Below, one piece after another: positions 31,902 through 45,000 of a DNA stretch of 64,000 nucleotides. The stretch is taken from positions 3,989,022 through 4,053,021 of the forward strand of contig NW_006917091.1 in the NCBI RefSeq assembly GCF_000516985.1. Reading direction: 5' to 3'. The position numbers and the translations under genes were made by a program. Under the pieces are notes generated by a model. The model was not told the origin of the DNA. It did not search any database and worked only from the letters and a program-made list of their open reading frames with translations. The number at the start of each line of letters is the position of its first letter. The first letter of the stretch is position 1. The DNA comes from Pestalotiopsis fici W106-1. Taxonomy: Eukaryota; Ascomycota; Sordariomycetes; Amphisphaeriales; Sporocadaceae.

Positions 31902-33379
31902 ATGAGTTGGACTACACTTGCGCGTTTGATTTCCAAAAGCCGACCACATCTTGTGCCCGGTAGAGCTCATACTCGTTTCCAATCACCAACAAGCGTGCTG
32001 ACTTTGAATACAAAGGAAAACTTCTGGTTACCGAGTTGTGGTTCGAAGTACCCCTCGATTATTCCAGACCAACTGGCAAACAGATCAAGCTATTTGGCAG
32101 AACTGTATCCAAGTATGAGCGTCCCATAATCGAGCCATCGCCAGAAGATCAGGCCAAGGCAGCGCAGAAACCTCTGCTTGTCTACCTACAGGGTGGGCCT
32201 GGGTTTGGTAATCCACAACCCCAAGATAGCACATTGTCATCGCACATGCTCGACAGAGGCTATGAACTTCTCCTGCTTGACTACCGAGGCACAGGCTTCA
32301 GTTCCACCGTCTCGGCTGAGACCCTCAAACACATCGGAGGTCCTCAGGAGCAAGCCGATTATCTGAAACACTTCCGTGCGGACAACATCGTGAGGGATTG
32401 TGAGTCCGTCCGTAAATACCTGACGAAAGAATATCCGCCGGAGAAGCAGAAATGGTCGACATTTGGGCAGTCTTTCGGTGGCATGACAACCCTCACGTAC
32501 CTATCGCTCCAACCCGATGGCTTGCGCGAATGCTTCATCACTGGTGGCTTGGTGGCTCTGGACAAGAATGCCGAAGAAACCTACCAATCTACCTTCGGAA
32601 AAGTCATTGAAAGAAACAAGATATACTACGAAAAGTTCCCAGCAGATGTTGCTGATGTCAAAGAGATTGCCGCCAAAATCCGCGAGCTAGGAGGGAATGA
32701 AGGCATCCGTTTGCCTGCCGGGGGAAGACTGACCGTTCCGCTCTTTCTCACACTGGGCATCAATTTTGGCAAGTACTATGGCTTGGACATAGTTCACAAT
32801 CATGTCGTTAGAATGAAGGGTGACATTGACCAATTCGGCTTCTTTACAAGAGCTACTCTGAACGATATCCAACAAGCAATGGGTTGGGATGATGCGCCTA
32901 TATATAGCGTTCTCCACGAACCCATTTGGTGTTATCGTCCTGGAATAGCAAGCAATTGGGCTGCTGAGCGGGTAGGCAAAAGTCTCGAGAACTTTCAGTG
33001 GCTACAGAAAGATTGGGCGGGACCGCAGTCTTTGAAAGACAAGGAGCCACTCTTCTTCTCGGGGGAGATGGTATATCCATTCTTTTTCGACACTAGCGAC
33101 GAGCTCAACCAGCTGAAAGAGACCGCCGAGATTCTCGCCAAATTTGATGAATGGCCAGCGCTCTATGACGAAGCTCAACTACGAAAGAACACAGTCCCAG
33201 TCTACGCGGCCATCTACGAAGACATGTATGTATTTCCAGAGGACTCGAGAAAGACCGCCTCCATCATCAAAGGCTGCAAGACTTGGGAGACGTCAGTCCA
33301 TTTCCACGGGGCTCTGAGAAGCCACGCAGCAGATGTCTTCAGGGAGCTGTTGCGATTGCGCGACGATACCATCAATTAA
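31902..33379 (+). CDS. Proline iminopeptidase-like alpha/beta hydrolase (peptidase family S33)
   Basis: Cytosolic serine aminopeptidase that removes N-terminal residues, usually proline. Exons 31902-31959 and 32016-33379 join in frame to 473 residues; the 56-nt intron (GTAGAG...CAAAG) has a GCTGAC branch site. After splicing the start reads HLVPGKLLVTELWFEVPLDYSRP. Family marks are the oxyanion motif YLQGGPGFG, LLLDYRGTGFS, the nucleophile elbow GQSFGGMTT (Ser near 172), and the C-terminal HFHGALRSHAADVF with the likely catalytic His. There is no signal peptide. The physiological substrate is not certain. Confidence 0.9.
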
Positions 33380-34112
33380 GGAAGCAAGGTATATTCTCAA
33401 ATGCTCTGGAGAGAAGTGAAAGGCCCATGGTAAGCCCATAAGCGTTCATTAGAGACATGGTTACACAAGGATATCATCTACGAAGGTACTTGGTGCCACC
33501 GCTCTTTGGCCTGGAAGTAGAATTTTCTTCAGAAGCATGTCTTTGCGCTTGACGCTTTCTGGAACCAATAGGATGGTGAGAACTCTCGAAAAAATAAAGT
33601 TTTGACAGATGTGGGATAGCCGCCCTCTCCCGCGCCTCTTCTTTTTGGCAGTAAAGCTCGGTAAAGCTAGAGATGATGGAATGATAACGCCACCTCTCCC
33701 TTATTGATCATCGTGCGGTATTGGCATTCTCACTTGTACGACGAGTCTTGAAGTGTATCTGGTGGTGCTTTGGACACCATTACCAGACCTTATCCAGTGG
33801 CGCACTACGTTTTCCGCAAGACCAATGATGAGCGACGAGAATGAGAGAGCGCCGCACCTAGTGTGGGATGACATCCTATAGTATTCGGATTTGAGTGAGA
33901 CAAGCTTGTGTAGCACTACCGGACGTACGGGTCAGCCACAAACTCTTTCAACCAGTATTATAATGGTACTCTCTTCTCTTATCGCAAGACGGCCGGGCTG
34001 ACCTTTGAGCTTGCAGCTCGAACTGAGTATATATTGCTGGTGACGGCTCTCGAGCCTCAGTCGGCGGTACTAATACTCAGCATAAACCATTTGACCACAT
34101 CTCATCATTATT
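33380..34112. other. Intergenic region
   Basis: About 730 bp between two plus-strand genes. It includes a TATATAT box at 34028-34034, about 80 bp before the next ATG. Nothing else was recognised. Confidence 0.55.
34028..34034 (+). promoter_or_regulatory. TATA box of the multi-pass membrane protein gene
   Basis: TATATAT sits about 80 bp upstream of the ATG at 34113, the normal distance for a fungal TATA element with a short leader. Confidence 0.5.
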
Positions 34113-36435
34113 ATGAACTTCTCAAGTGTTGGTGAAGCTGTTCCAGCACTCGCTGGACTTGGCTACTTTCCTCCAGACGACACGCGGTCAATCTACTCGG
34201 GTGGCCAGAACTTCACGCATTGTTGTCTACGTGCTGCGAACAGTTCTCTGACAATCGAGAATCACCAATTGGCATTCAGTAATGATTCTTACTTTGAGTC
34301 GAGTGTTTCGATCGAGGACATACTGAACTCAGTTGAAGACGGCATCTTTCCATGCGGGGCCCAGTACAACGGAAATCTAAACGGATCGCCCAACATCATC
34401 GTCCCATACAGCTGGTGTATTTCTCAGTGTAATGGCTGGGAGATCTCGCACCCTAGCAAGCTCAATCAATGGGTCGGTCCGCTAGTACAATTTCTCCTGC
34501 CATCACTCGCCTTCTGCCTCAATATACCAAGAACCCGTAAGCTCGCAATACCGGAATTTGTGTTCCAGGCGCACCCGCGGAACGTCATTGGTTTCACAAC
34601 ATACTGGCTTCGGTTACTCATGGCGGGCATTCTCATGTTGATCGATACCATGGTGTGGCTGTCAATGTGTTTTGCTTTCGCGGGCCCCATGTTACTGAGT
34701 GGCGTTTACGAGTTTGTTCTTGACCGGAAAATACTCGAATTCCTGAGCCCGCCTGCCAAGGTTCATGACCGTCCGCAAATGCCCGTCAAGCTCCGAGCGC
34801 AACTGTTATTGGCAGTAGTGGTTGGTAACCTTCGAATCAACAGTAGCAGCCTAGAGGCCCAAAGGGAATCTATCCCCGTGCGCCAGGATAGCTACGGCTT
34901 GTACAGTGCGAAGCGAACTCAGACGACCGACACTGCCCATTCTACCACTACCGACAATACGTGGACACGGGTGATGATGATGCTTCACGGTATAGATGGT
35001 TCTCAGATGTCATTGCAGCCGGAAGTCGGAGAAATATCTCTACCAACGAAGCTCAAATCAATTCTCATGGCCCAAGAAAGGTATGATACGAACCCTTCTT
35101 GTCCAGAACTAGGCACCTTACTAATCACCCTGTCCAGCTTCGGCTCGACCATGGGAGCTCCAATCCTGTTCTTCGTAGGTGGTTTTATCTATACGGTTCT
35201 GGATATTGATAATCAGCTCGGCGACAACGATCAAGCACATGCACTCGCCTTTGGAACATGTCAGTCTTGACTCCGCTTCTAGTTGCTCATTTGGGCCATT
35301 TTCCCATAACTGATGCTTAATAGGGTGGATGACTATTCCGTACCTAGCCATTGTTTCATGCGCCATGCTTTCATCGAACAGCCCAAGCGCTCTACAAGGC
35401 ATTGTATATGACGGCGGAGATCGTGCCGCGCGTGAGAAGCATGAATTGAGCTTCTGGGACCAATTAAAGGACAAGATCAAGAGTCTACCGCTAGGAAACG
35501 TCATCGGTGGTCACTTTGGAGGCTACTCGCTCATTGAGCACACCTATGAAGGCCACTTTCAGACCGTGACAATGTGGAACAGGGGACCCAACAAGCGACG
35601 ATGGGTCTATGAGGCCATACGAGAGTACTCGAAAGACCGCCAGATATCCGGCGATGAAGATGCCATCACGCCCGACGACGTTCGAAAAGGTCTCAGAATG
35701 TCATTCACCGACAAGCGCAACATCATTATCGGTACCCTCTTCCTGCTCCTCACGCCGTCGATTCTAGCATTCCTGGTATCCTACAACACGCCGCGCAAAT
35801 CCCTGGCGTGTCGCACGCTGACATACATGGTGTACGGAATCACGCAACTGTGCGAGATGCTGCTCTGGATCTGGGAGGTCTATCTCAAGGTGCAGTACGG
35901 CTCGCAATGGTCAGACACCAAGACGCTGGCAAAAGCAATCAACTGGTGGGCACAGGCTTTTGTTGCCTTTTTCGCCATCCTTGCCGCCGTTGGTGGAACG
36001 TTTATGCAGCTCCTGGGCGTTTACCACTCTTGCTTATGCCGGGTAAGGAACTCTGCCAATTTTTCTCCTTCTCCATCTTGATAGGCCTGGGAGGAGAAAG
36101 AAGAAGAAGAAACCCCCGGCTGACACACTGAGCAGATTCCGGTAGAGTATTGGCTCAAGCCAAACGATCCCGGGGCCTGGATCAACATGAGCGATAATAC
36201 GGCCGAAAGCATCGTGGCGGCCCAGGATTACTGGACCGTTATCGGCACCGTGGCCGTTGTTGTGCTTAGTGTCGTCTGCGCGCTTTGCTGGTGGCACCAG
36301 CGACGATTAAGAAAAGTCTTTCGCGAGGAAGCTGATCGTCTGGAGGAGAGTAAGGAATTCGAGTTACCGCTTGGACGATCGCCGAGTGATGTCGCGTATT
36401 CTCCCCCAACATCTCCAATGACGCAGCGAACTTAG
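34113..36435 (+). CDS. Multi-pass membrane protein, unknown function
   Basis: Four exons (34113-35080, 35138-35259, 35324-36042, 36136-36435) join in frame to 702 residues. Intron 1 is a multiple of three and would read through if unspliced, but it has GTATGA, a TACTAAT branch site and CAG. The first 115 residues are Cys-rich (C37, C38, C81, C102, C106) with N-glycosylation sites and look extracellular, though no cleavable signal is evident. About nine hydrophobic spans follow (near 119-137, 165-205, 228-240, then in exons 2-4, ending with VIGTVAVVVLSVVCALCWW). A large hydrophilic loop separates spans 4 and 5, and the C-terminus is cytosolic-type. I do not recognise the family. Confidence 0.82.
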
Positions 36436-36870
36436 AACGGGGAATTCTTTGTGCTTAGCTAGTATAATTCTTGTTGGATCTTGAATGATACACACGCCGG
36501 CAAATGGTTGGATACAAGTCTAACAAACCTTTTCTTTTTCTCGAGCGGGAGCGACATATTTTGTTCAGTCTCGTGCCGAAGAGCTTGCGCTTGTTAAAGT
36601 CCCAATCTAGACAATTACATTAGGAACGAGATTCATTGTCTTTTATTCGCTACCTGAAGATGATACGAACTGAAGCGGCATCGAGCCCAATGTTTCCCGA
36701 ACATATGCAGACTGTTCTCCCCCGCCTTGCTGCCCATAAGCACCCCGGATCATGCCGGATCATGCCAATACAACGCAAACGAATAAAACGCCAAACGCCA
36801 GCCCGATGCAGATAGGGTATCATTGCACATCTACTTTTCCGGCCATCTTTTACATTAAGTGAAAAAACGA
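36436..36870. other. 3' region between convergent genes
   Basis: About 430 bp between the stops of the membrane-protein gene and the CWF19L1/Drn1-like gene. Only 3' UTR sequence is apparent. Confidence 0.55.
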
Positions 36871-38609
36871 TCAAGCAAGCGAAAAGTCCCAAGGCTTGAA
36901 TGCCTCCTTGAAGCGATCTGCGTCAGACGTCTCGTCTTCCACGCTGAGGGTGGAAGCCTTCCAATCGAGTCGATTCTCGAGCTCGAGAAGCTTGGCCAAG
37001 ACCTTTCGCGGGAATTGCAAGTCGAAGCGGAAGCTATCGTCTAGCGACATGACGAGCTCTTTCCCGTGGATGGCCGCGTCACTATCGTCATACCAGATCC
37101 AAAGACGCAGGAAATCGCCCTCTTCGTCCATGCCAGATCCCAAATTTCGCTCTTTCAGGGGCGGGTATTTAAGATTCTCGGCTTCGACCTTGAAAGCAGC
37201 CTCGACGAGACCCTTCTGAAGGAAATCAACGGGCACAGGTACGAATTGCCAATGGGCGTGAATGTTGCGAGAGCGACTAATTTCCCAAGTCAATGCGCCA
37301 AGCTTGTGGTTGGACTGCTTAGCAACCATGGCCTGTAGTGCTTCCTTGAATCGTGACATTTCTGAATAGACCAATAAACCCTCAGAAGGCATAGCCCGCA
37401 GAGTCGGCTCGTGAGCCAGGGGGATGATGATTTGATGGCCCGTGAAGGAAATGCCAGAAGTAGAGAACGTGTCAGGGCCGGGCAGAGGTCCCTTTGCCGT
37501 GGTGATATAGGAGTGCTCCCCGATTGAACAAATCAGATGTGTTTCAATCGATGGATTACTAAGACAGAAGAAACAATCTTGAGGTCCAGGAGGGGGACGA
37601 TGCTCATGTCGCTGGCGGCCTCTCCGACCATGTCTGTCATTGCCGTGTCGATGAGATGGTCCAGATTGGCCGTCCGGGTCCTGCCTCTTCGCGGTTCTGG
37701 GAGGCACAAATGGAGAAAGCGTGCTACCTGGTGGGGGTAATGACTTGTTGTCTCCGGCCTGCAGGCTGAAGGCATACATGGCCTTGGCCTTTGCAGCATT
37801 ACCGAAAGTAGCCACTGAGATGAAGCGAGTGACAGCTCGTTCACCACTCTCTTCCGACTCGGCGTAGAAAAATGGCTCCCTTTCCCAGAAGAAATCGTCC
37901 GGGGAGAATGAGAAGTGGTATCGCGGCTTAATGGCATTGCACAGGTCTGCGGTTTCTTGAGAGCTTGCTACTGCAGCCTGGTGCTCAGGAGCCAGAACAA
38001 CCCGCGAGTTTGTCCATACTCCTGCGGGCCAAGTCGAGGTCAGAAGGATGTCAGTCTTGTTCGCGCCTCTCAAGGCAGCCGCGTCACTTGCCGTGTGAAA
38101 CGGCAAGTGCTGTTCCTTGGACTGTCCGCCAACAATGCTTGAATCCAGAGCGCCTCCAAGAGTGACAATTCTAATGCCATCTGATGTCTTGTTGACACTG
38201 CGCTTGCCAAGATAATGCAGGTTTTCACAGATCTGTCACGGGTATGAGTATAACTGTGTATTAAACCACGTCATAAAACTGTGACTTACATCTTCATCTT
38301 TCTCGATGCGCTCAATCACCTTGGGAGGAAGGGGCGTAGTGCCAACAGTGAAATAAGTCGTGAGAGGCACTTGAATCTCGCCATTCAGAAGGCGGGCGGC
38401 AATGGACTCGCTCTCTTCTGAAGAGTCGAACAAGTTGCCGGCAACAATAGCAAAGGAAAAGTTGTTCTTGGCGTGCAAAGTTGCGAGCTTTGCAAAGGCC
38501 GATTCGAGCTTGCCACCGAGGCTGCCAAAGACGATGCTAAAACACTTTTTAGTATGAAAGGAGCTTGACAAACACAAGTGAGGCTTAGTACTGACACTTT
38601 GGCCGCCAT
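36871..38609 (-). CDS. DRN1: CWF19L1/Drn1-like protein (lariat-debranching-associated)
   Basis: Relative of yeast Drn1 and human CWF19L1, which bind the debranching enzyme Dbr1 and intron lariats. Three exons (38596-38609, 38290-38536, 36871-38232) join in frame to 540 residues. The first exon has only 14 coding bases, giving MAAKVIVFGSLGGKLE after splicing. The N-terminal part is Dbr1-like but lacks obvious metallophosphatase ligands. CwfJ C-terminal domain 1 carries CFFCLSNP and IHAHWQFVPVP (HIT-like His cluster). Domain 2 ends in KPWDFSLA. A His/Arg/Gly-rich insert (RHGNDRHGRRGRQRHEHR) lies before domain 1. It shares a 398-bp divergent promoter with UTP20. Confidence 0.92.
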
Positions 38610-39007
38610 CTTTCTTTCGAATCCGATATCCCAAGATTGTGATATGCTTGAATAAAAATGTAGTATAGGTGATGCCTGGAAGAAGTAGTAGGTATGTAGT
38701 ACCTAACCGCGTGGGTATTGGAGGATGATGGTGGTGGCACTTATGAGGTTGGTCAATTGGTTAAAGTCCGTCGACCAATTGGGCTTGGGCACTGAGTTGA
38801 TTGCGCTTGCGAGAAGCAAGTCTAGCCTGTTTCGGCAAGGTGTCAGTCGATAAGCTGCCGATAAGATCTTATCGCGCCCAGGGTCGAAAAAAAGTCGAGG
38901 TCGCCTTCGCTGTTTGAATGGTGGGGAATAAGTTTCTACTATTGCTTGCTTGCTGAGCACACGATCACTGGAGGCAGGTCGCAATCCCTCCGCCGACAGT
39001 CGACAAG
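38610..39007. other. Shared promoter between DRN1-like gene and UTP20
   Basis: Just under 400 bp separates two divergent ATGs. It holds a cluster of three GATA-type sites including a 16-bp palindrome (38859-38874). Confidence 0.6.
38849..38874. promoter_or_regulatory. GATA-site cluster with 16-bp perfect palindrome
   Basis: CGATAAGATCTTATCG at 38859-38874 is a perfect inverted repeat of two GATAAG sites; a further GATAAG lies at 38849-38854. GATA factors in fungi recognise HGATAR, often as paired sites. It sits inside a bidirectional promoter, so it could act on both genes. Function is inferred. Confidence 0.45.
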
Positions 39008-42000
39008 ATGCCCGCGACATCATCGGGACGTATTGTCAAGTCCCGGAAGGGCAAGACGTCAACTCCCTCCCAGAAGAATCACCGGTGGGAGTCTTTCACG
39101 ACGAAAATCTCCAAGCTCCATTCGCTCGACCCTCTGCGCAAGGTGCGCCGCCACGATCTCGACGCCGAAGACCTCGATGCAACGACTTCATATTTCAAGA
39201 ATGGCCTGGAGAAATGGGCAGATCTCGATGTCTCCAAGGGATTCATTCTCTTCAAGAGGGAGGTCTCTCCGCTCTGCGAGAGTTTGGCCCAATTAATTCA
39301 CTTTGAAAGTAAGATCATGGACTTGCTCGACAAGTACATATCTGCTCAAGAGAAGGAGTCGCTGGAATCTTTGCTCGACCTCCTCACTGCCTTTGCCCAC
39401 GACTTGGGTACCAGGTTCGAAAAACATTACCCCAGGGCCCTGGATCTAATTATACAAATCGCTGGCCGACGACATGATGCAGCGGTGATTGAGTGGACGT
39501 TTGCCTGCCTGGCTTTCTTATTTAAATACCTTTCGCGCCTCTTGGTTGCAGACATCCGACCGACCTACGATGCCGTATCTTCACTTCTAGGAAAGGCTCG
39601 CAACCCCCAATATATCGCCAGGTTCGCAGCTGAGGCCATGAGTTTCTTGATCAAGAAAGCTGCCGCTCCTTCCCATCGCGAAAAGTCGCTTCCACTCATT
39701 ATTGAACACGCCCGCCTCGACCTTGAGAAGACTCGCGGTGAAAGACAGTATGAGCTTTACTACCACGGCATCATGACAATGTTTGCCGAGGCGATCAAAG
39801 GTCAAGGAAATGGTGTGCATACCACCGCTCCAGCCATCGTCAAGGCTTTAATCACTTCGGTACCTATTGCCGAGAGCTACTCGGAGGATACGGAAACCTG
39901 GGCGGCAGTTGTCTGTGGTACACTTGTCAGTTCCGTGCATCATACCACAGTCGACACCTTTGCACCGATAATAGAAGCCATTTTTGATAGCGTTGTCCAG
40001 GAGCCCGGTCTGCGCAACGTGCTTTATTTGCGCTTGCTTGGAACCATCTCTGGCGTTCGCAAGGGTACTAGGATTTCGGACTGGTCCAGTCTGCTTGACT
40101 GCCAAAACCAGTGTCTTAGTGCCTTGATGCAAGATAAGTCTGGATTGGAAAGTCTTGAGGCTTCGGCAGTCTGGGACCACATTATTGTGAATATTGCTCT
40201 TGTCTGGCAATATGCGTCTTTTGATGCAGTTGCCCCTCATATTGCAGGACTCACCAAAGCTCTCACGCAACAACCTCTCAAGTCATGGTTTATACCTTTC
40301 TGTTCCTACCTATCCGAGCTGGATGCCAGCAAATTTCAGAGTCTATTCTTGAGTCACTTTCAGAAGTAAGAAATGGTCCGCACAATGAGATTTTGTGACA
40401 AAGCTAACAAGATCCAGGTTTGTCGCTTCCCATTGGGCAGAGGACGCTAATGAAGATATGCTCTATGTCATTCTACCCAAGATGGTCCAGGGCAATGCCA
40501 TTCCTACCCAAAAAGACAGCAAGGCGTTCACACTGCCACAGTCCTGGCAAGATGAAATCATCAAGACGTTCGGTAGACTGGAAGCCTCGCCATTTCCCGA
40601 AGCGGGCTCCAAGGTTGGCAACGACGATACTGAAGAATGGCGAAGTAAACGGCTGCCAAGATATGCGGCGATTCTCCGTCTCTTGGAGTATGTCAACGTA
40701 GACACCAAGACTATCGAGTTCGTCTCAGACAGACTGTCGACAAAACTCAAGCTTGCCCTTCGACCGTCCGATTCTCTAGAGACCGAGGAAGCCCGTTTCA
40801 TTGTCAGCCGAGGGTTTTCGTCCTATCTCAGAATGAGTCAAGCGATTGGCCGCTTCGATCAATCTCTTGGGCCACTACTCAGAGCGGCTGCACCTCGATA
40901 CTCACGTCTTACCGGCTACCTAGAGGCGATGCTTGCGTACGAGGCACAATCGACAAGTTCATCTAGCCCGACATCTCATGGCGACGGAAGTGTGAGCCCA
41001 GAAAAAGGACTCAGCCCCCTTCTGAAGAGTCTTATCCGTAATCTTTCATCCCAATCATCCGAACTTCGCCTCGCCTCCCTCAGGTTGCTTGGTAATATGG
41101 AGTCCGCTCCGGACCAATTGGATGCTTTGTCAATCATGTTACAGACAGAGCAAACATCACTGGATCTGCAGAATGCCCGAGCCATTTCGGTTCATCTTCG
41201 TAAACTTGGTGCAATCTATTCCCAAATTGACGAAACCGCGTGGCTGCGCCAGGCAGTGCCTGCTTTCCTCTTTGGAATGCTGACGGTCAAGCTTATGCCT
41301 GTATGGGAGACTGCTGTAGAGTCTCTCAAGCAAGTCAGCCAGACGCAAAGCGCAGAAGAAGTCATCTGGGATTTGGCTTTCGAATGGATTGAAGCTCCGT
41401 CCAAACGCTGGGACGGGTCTTCCAGAGAAGTTGCGACCGGTGGCGTACGCCGTGGTGCCACAGATTTCGAGTGTCTCAACCTTGATCAGCTAAGGGAGAA
41501 GGCTGACGCTACCAAACATGCATCCATTGAAGCATCGGATATTCTGCTCCAAGACTTTGAGGAAAGCCAAGAACAGGCTGAGGAGAGACCAGCAAATGCT
41601 CGGACACAAGCACTCAAGGTTCTTTCAGCGGCTCCAAATCTGGCAGAAAAACGGTCACGCAAACTAGTCCCTATCTTTCTATCCTGGGCATCCAGCAGCG
41701 ATGATCATGGCGATGCTTCAGAGGACGAACCAGTCCCTACTGAAGGCCAATTTTGGTCCTTGACAGACAGAAAGGGGCTCTTGGGCGTATTTGCAAAGTT
41801 TGGCAACCCCAAGGTTCTTTACCAAAGCCAGCAGGTCTACGATGCGCTGTTGAAGCAATTGGCAAATGGTGATATTGAGGTTCAAAAGACTGCCTTGAAA
41901 GCCATTGTGGCATGGAAACAAGAAGGCGTCAAACCTTATCAAGAGAATCTTGAATTTCTACTCGACGAAGCAAGATTCAAAGATGAGCTTACAACTCTTT

Positions 42001-45000
42001 TTCAAGGCGATCGCCAAATTCAAGCGAAACACCGTGCCGAGGCTATGCCTGTCCTCCTCCGGCTCCTTTACGGTCGCACGATTTCAAAGAAGGGAACATC
42101 CAGCGGACGCGGTGGCCTCCAAGCTACCCGATTAGCCGTGCTTCGAAACTTGAGCGTCGAGGACATGGGTGGATTTCTTGACATTGCACTGGGTGAATTG
42201 CGTGGCGTTCAAGTCATTGACAAGAATGGAAAATTGCTCAGCGAGGTTGTAAATCGCGAGCTTCTCACTGTGCGCAAGCAAGTCGGTTTTTTGAACATGA
42301 TCCTCTCGATGATTAACGAGTTAGGCACGAGCGTTGCCGACTACACTTCCACGATACTCCCCGCAGTGTTGTACTGCTTGATCAGTGCTTGTCACAGACT
42401 TGGGCGGGCAAGTGGTGAAGAAGAGCAGACCGAGGAAGAGGGGCATACTTCACTGCTACGAAACGTTCGAAGCATTGCTCTGAAGTGTGTTATTGCTCTG
42501 CTACGAAATGCGCCTACGTTCAACTGGGCACCTTACTCGGATGTTCTTGTCAAGGAAGTTGTGGCTCCTAGACTTGAGAATCTGCCCAATGAAAACACAG
42601 AAGGTGTATCAGGCACACTGCAACTTCTCTCCACGTTTTCGCTCATTCCCAAGACAGCTTTGTTTCTGGGTATCGATACTCGCATTATTCCCAAACTGAC
42701 TGATCTGTTATCAATCATGAAGGCAAAAGATGAAGTCAAGATTTTTGCTCTGAGCATCGTGCGCAACCTGATCAGCCTTGCTCAAGCACCCGCTGCCGAG
42801 TCCGAGTTCAACGAACTCATCAAGGAAGAGCTGCTCGACCCGAACCTAGATGTTATCCTGGGGAAGATCAGCGGCTTGCTGCGGTCACAGGAGAGATCCG
42901 AAAATGAACCTGGCAAGGAACTGGGAAGAGATCTGCTTGCTGCGAGCGTTGAGACTGTTGTTGAATTGTCGCCATTGGTTCAACAGTCTGGCAACACGAC
43001 TGAGCTCATTGACATATCAGTTTACTTGCTCAATCAGCCACCCCGTCGTGTGCATCCGAAAGTCAAGGGTGGTGTCCTCACAATATTGGAGAATTTCTTG
43101 CAGCTCGTGGATGCTTCTGAGACTAGCGGTTTGCGCAATCGCATCTATGTCACTGTCTCAAGTCTTTACAACTTCTTCAAGGACAGGCCCAGTCGCGAGG
43201 CGTTGTCGAGAGTCCTCGCTGTTTTCATCTCCAAAGACACAGAGGTCCGAGATGAAGTCGCCGACCTCTGCAGCAAGCTCAACTCCTATGTCGAGGGACG
43301 GATTGATGAGGCTAATTATGACACTCGGCTGGCTGCATTCAACACTATTACGAAATCGTCTTTTACAGCCCGAGAATGGGAGCCATTGCTACAGAACATG
43401 CTGTTCTACCTCAAACACGACGAAGAATACGGTGTCCTATCCTCAAACTCAGTCGACGGCATTTGCAGATTTGTAGATGCAGCAACATCATCTACTGGAC
43501 GAGAAAAGGATACTTTCTTCGATATGCTCCAGAACATGGTTCTACCCGCAGTCTTTTCTGGGGCAAGGGAAGCGTCCGAGACTGTAAGAAGAGAAACAGT
43601 TCGCATGCTTGGATACATGGTCTCTCATCTGCCTTCGTGGGCTCCAGTCAGTGATTTGACAGGACTCGATCCACCAGCCGATGAAAACGATGTAGACCCT
43701 AGCTTTTTCAGCCACATTCTCAGCTCAGCTGCCTCTCGGCAGATGAGGGCATTGCAATTTTTGTCGAAGGTCAACCACCACACCGAGCTGGGCAGTCGTA
43801 ATCTCGCACACTTCTTCATCCCTCTCCTTGAGCACTTCATCTGGGGGCGCGAGGATGGTGAGGATGATCATGGCGTGGGTGCGCAGGCAACAACCACCAT
43901 CGCTGATCTGGCAATTTCGCTTGAATGGCCGCAATTCCGAGCGATCTTGGGCAGATATGTTAGCTATATTGAGTCCAAACCAGACCACCAAAAGCAGTTG
44001 GTCAGGATTCTGGGCAAGCTGATTGAATCTCTTTCCATCGCTGCAACGGAAAAGTATGGAGACCTTGCCTCCCCCGACACCACTATGAAGGATTCGTCAG
44101 GCAAGAAACACCGCCTTGCATCTACAATGCCAGCCTTGGACAAGTTCAGTGACGACGTTGTCAACAAAGTGTTGCCTCCTCTTATGAAGTATATACATCA
44201 TAAAGACGAGACGACTGTCAGCTCACGTGTACCCGTCGGAGTCATTATTGTCCGACTACTCAAGATACTTCCACCCGAGTATTTGGAACAAAAGCTGCCC
44301 GGTGTCTTGACAGATATTTGCCATATCCTTCGGAGTAAGGCATGGGAGTCTCGAGAAATGGCGCGCGACACCTTGGCCAAGATGACATCCCTGCTTGGGC
44401 CTACTGCATTTGGATTTGTGCTCGACGAACTGAGAGGCGCGTTGACAAAGGGCTACCAGTTGCACGTACTGTCATACACCATGCACACAATTCTTGTTCA
44501 AGTCATCCCCGAGTTTCAACCAGGTGATCTTGACTACTGCCTGGACAAGATTGTTGCGGTCATCATGGACGATATCTTTGGTGCTGTCGGCCAGGAGAAA
44601 GACGCCGAGGAGTACATTAGCAAGATGAAAGAAGTGAAAAGCAGCAAGAGTCAGGATTCCATGGAACTCATTGCCAGAACTGCTTCCATCAGTCACCTAG
44701 TCGAGCTTGTGCGACCTCTGCAAGCGCTCCTGATGGAAAAGCTTGACCTGAAGATGGTTCGCAAGATTGACGACCTATTGAACCGAATAGCCAATGGACT
44801 GCTCGGCAACGCCGCAGCAGAGAGCAGAGATACTCTGATTTTCTGCTACGAAGTCATTCAGAAGGTGTACGAAAGCAAAAAGCCAAATGTAGAGGTGAAA
44901 CTGGATCCCAGGCTCCGCCGCTACCTGGTACAGAAGGGCGCAAAGAAAAGTGGCGAGCGTGGTACAACCAACAAGTACACTCACAAGCTTGTCAGATTTG

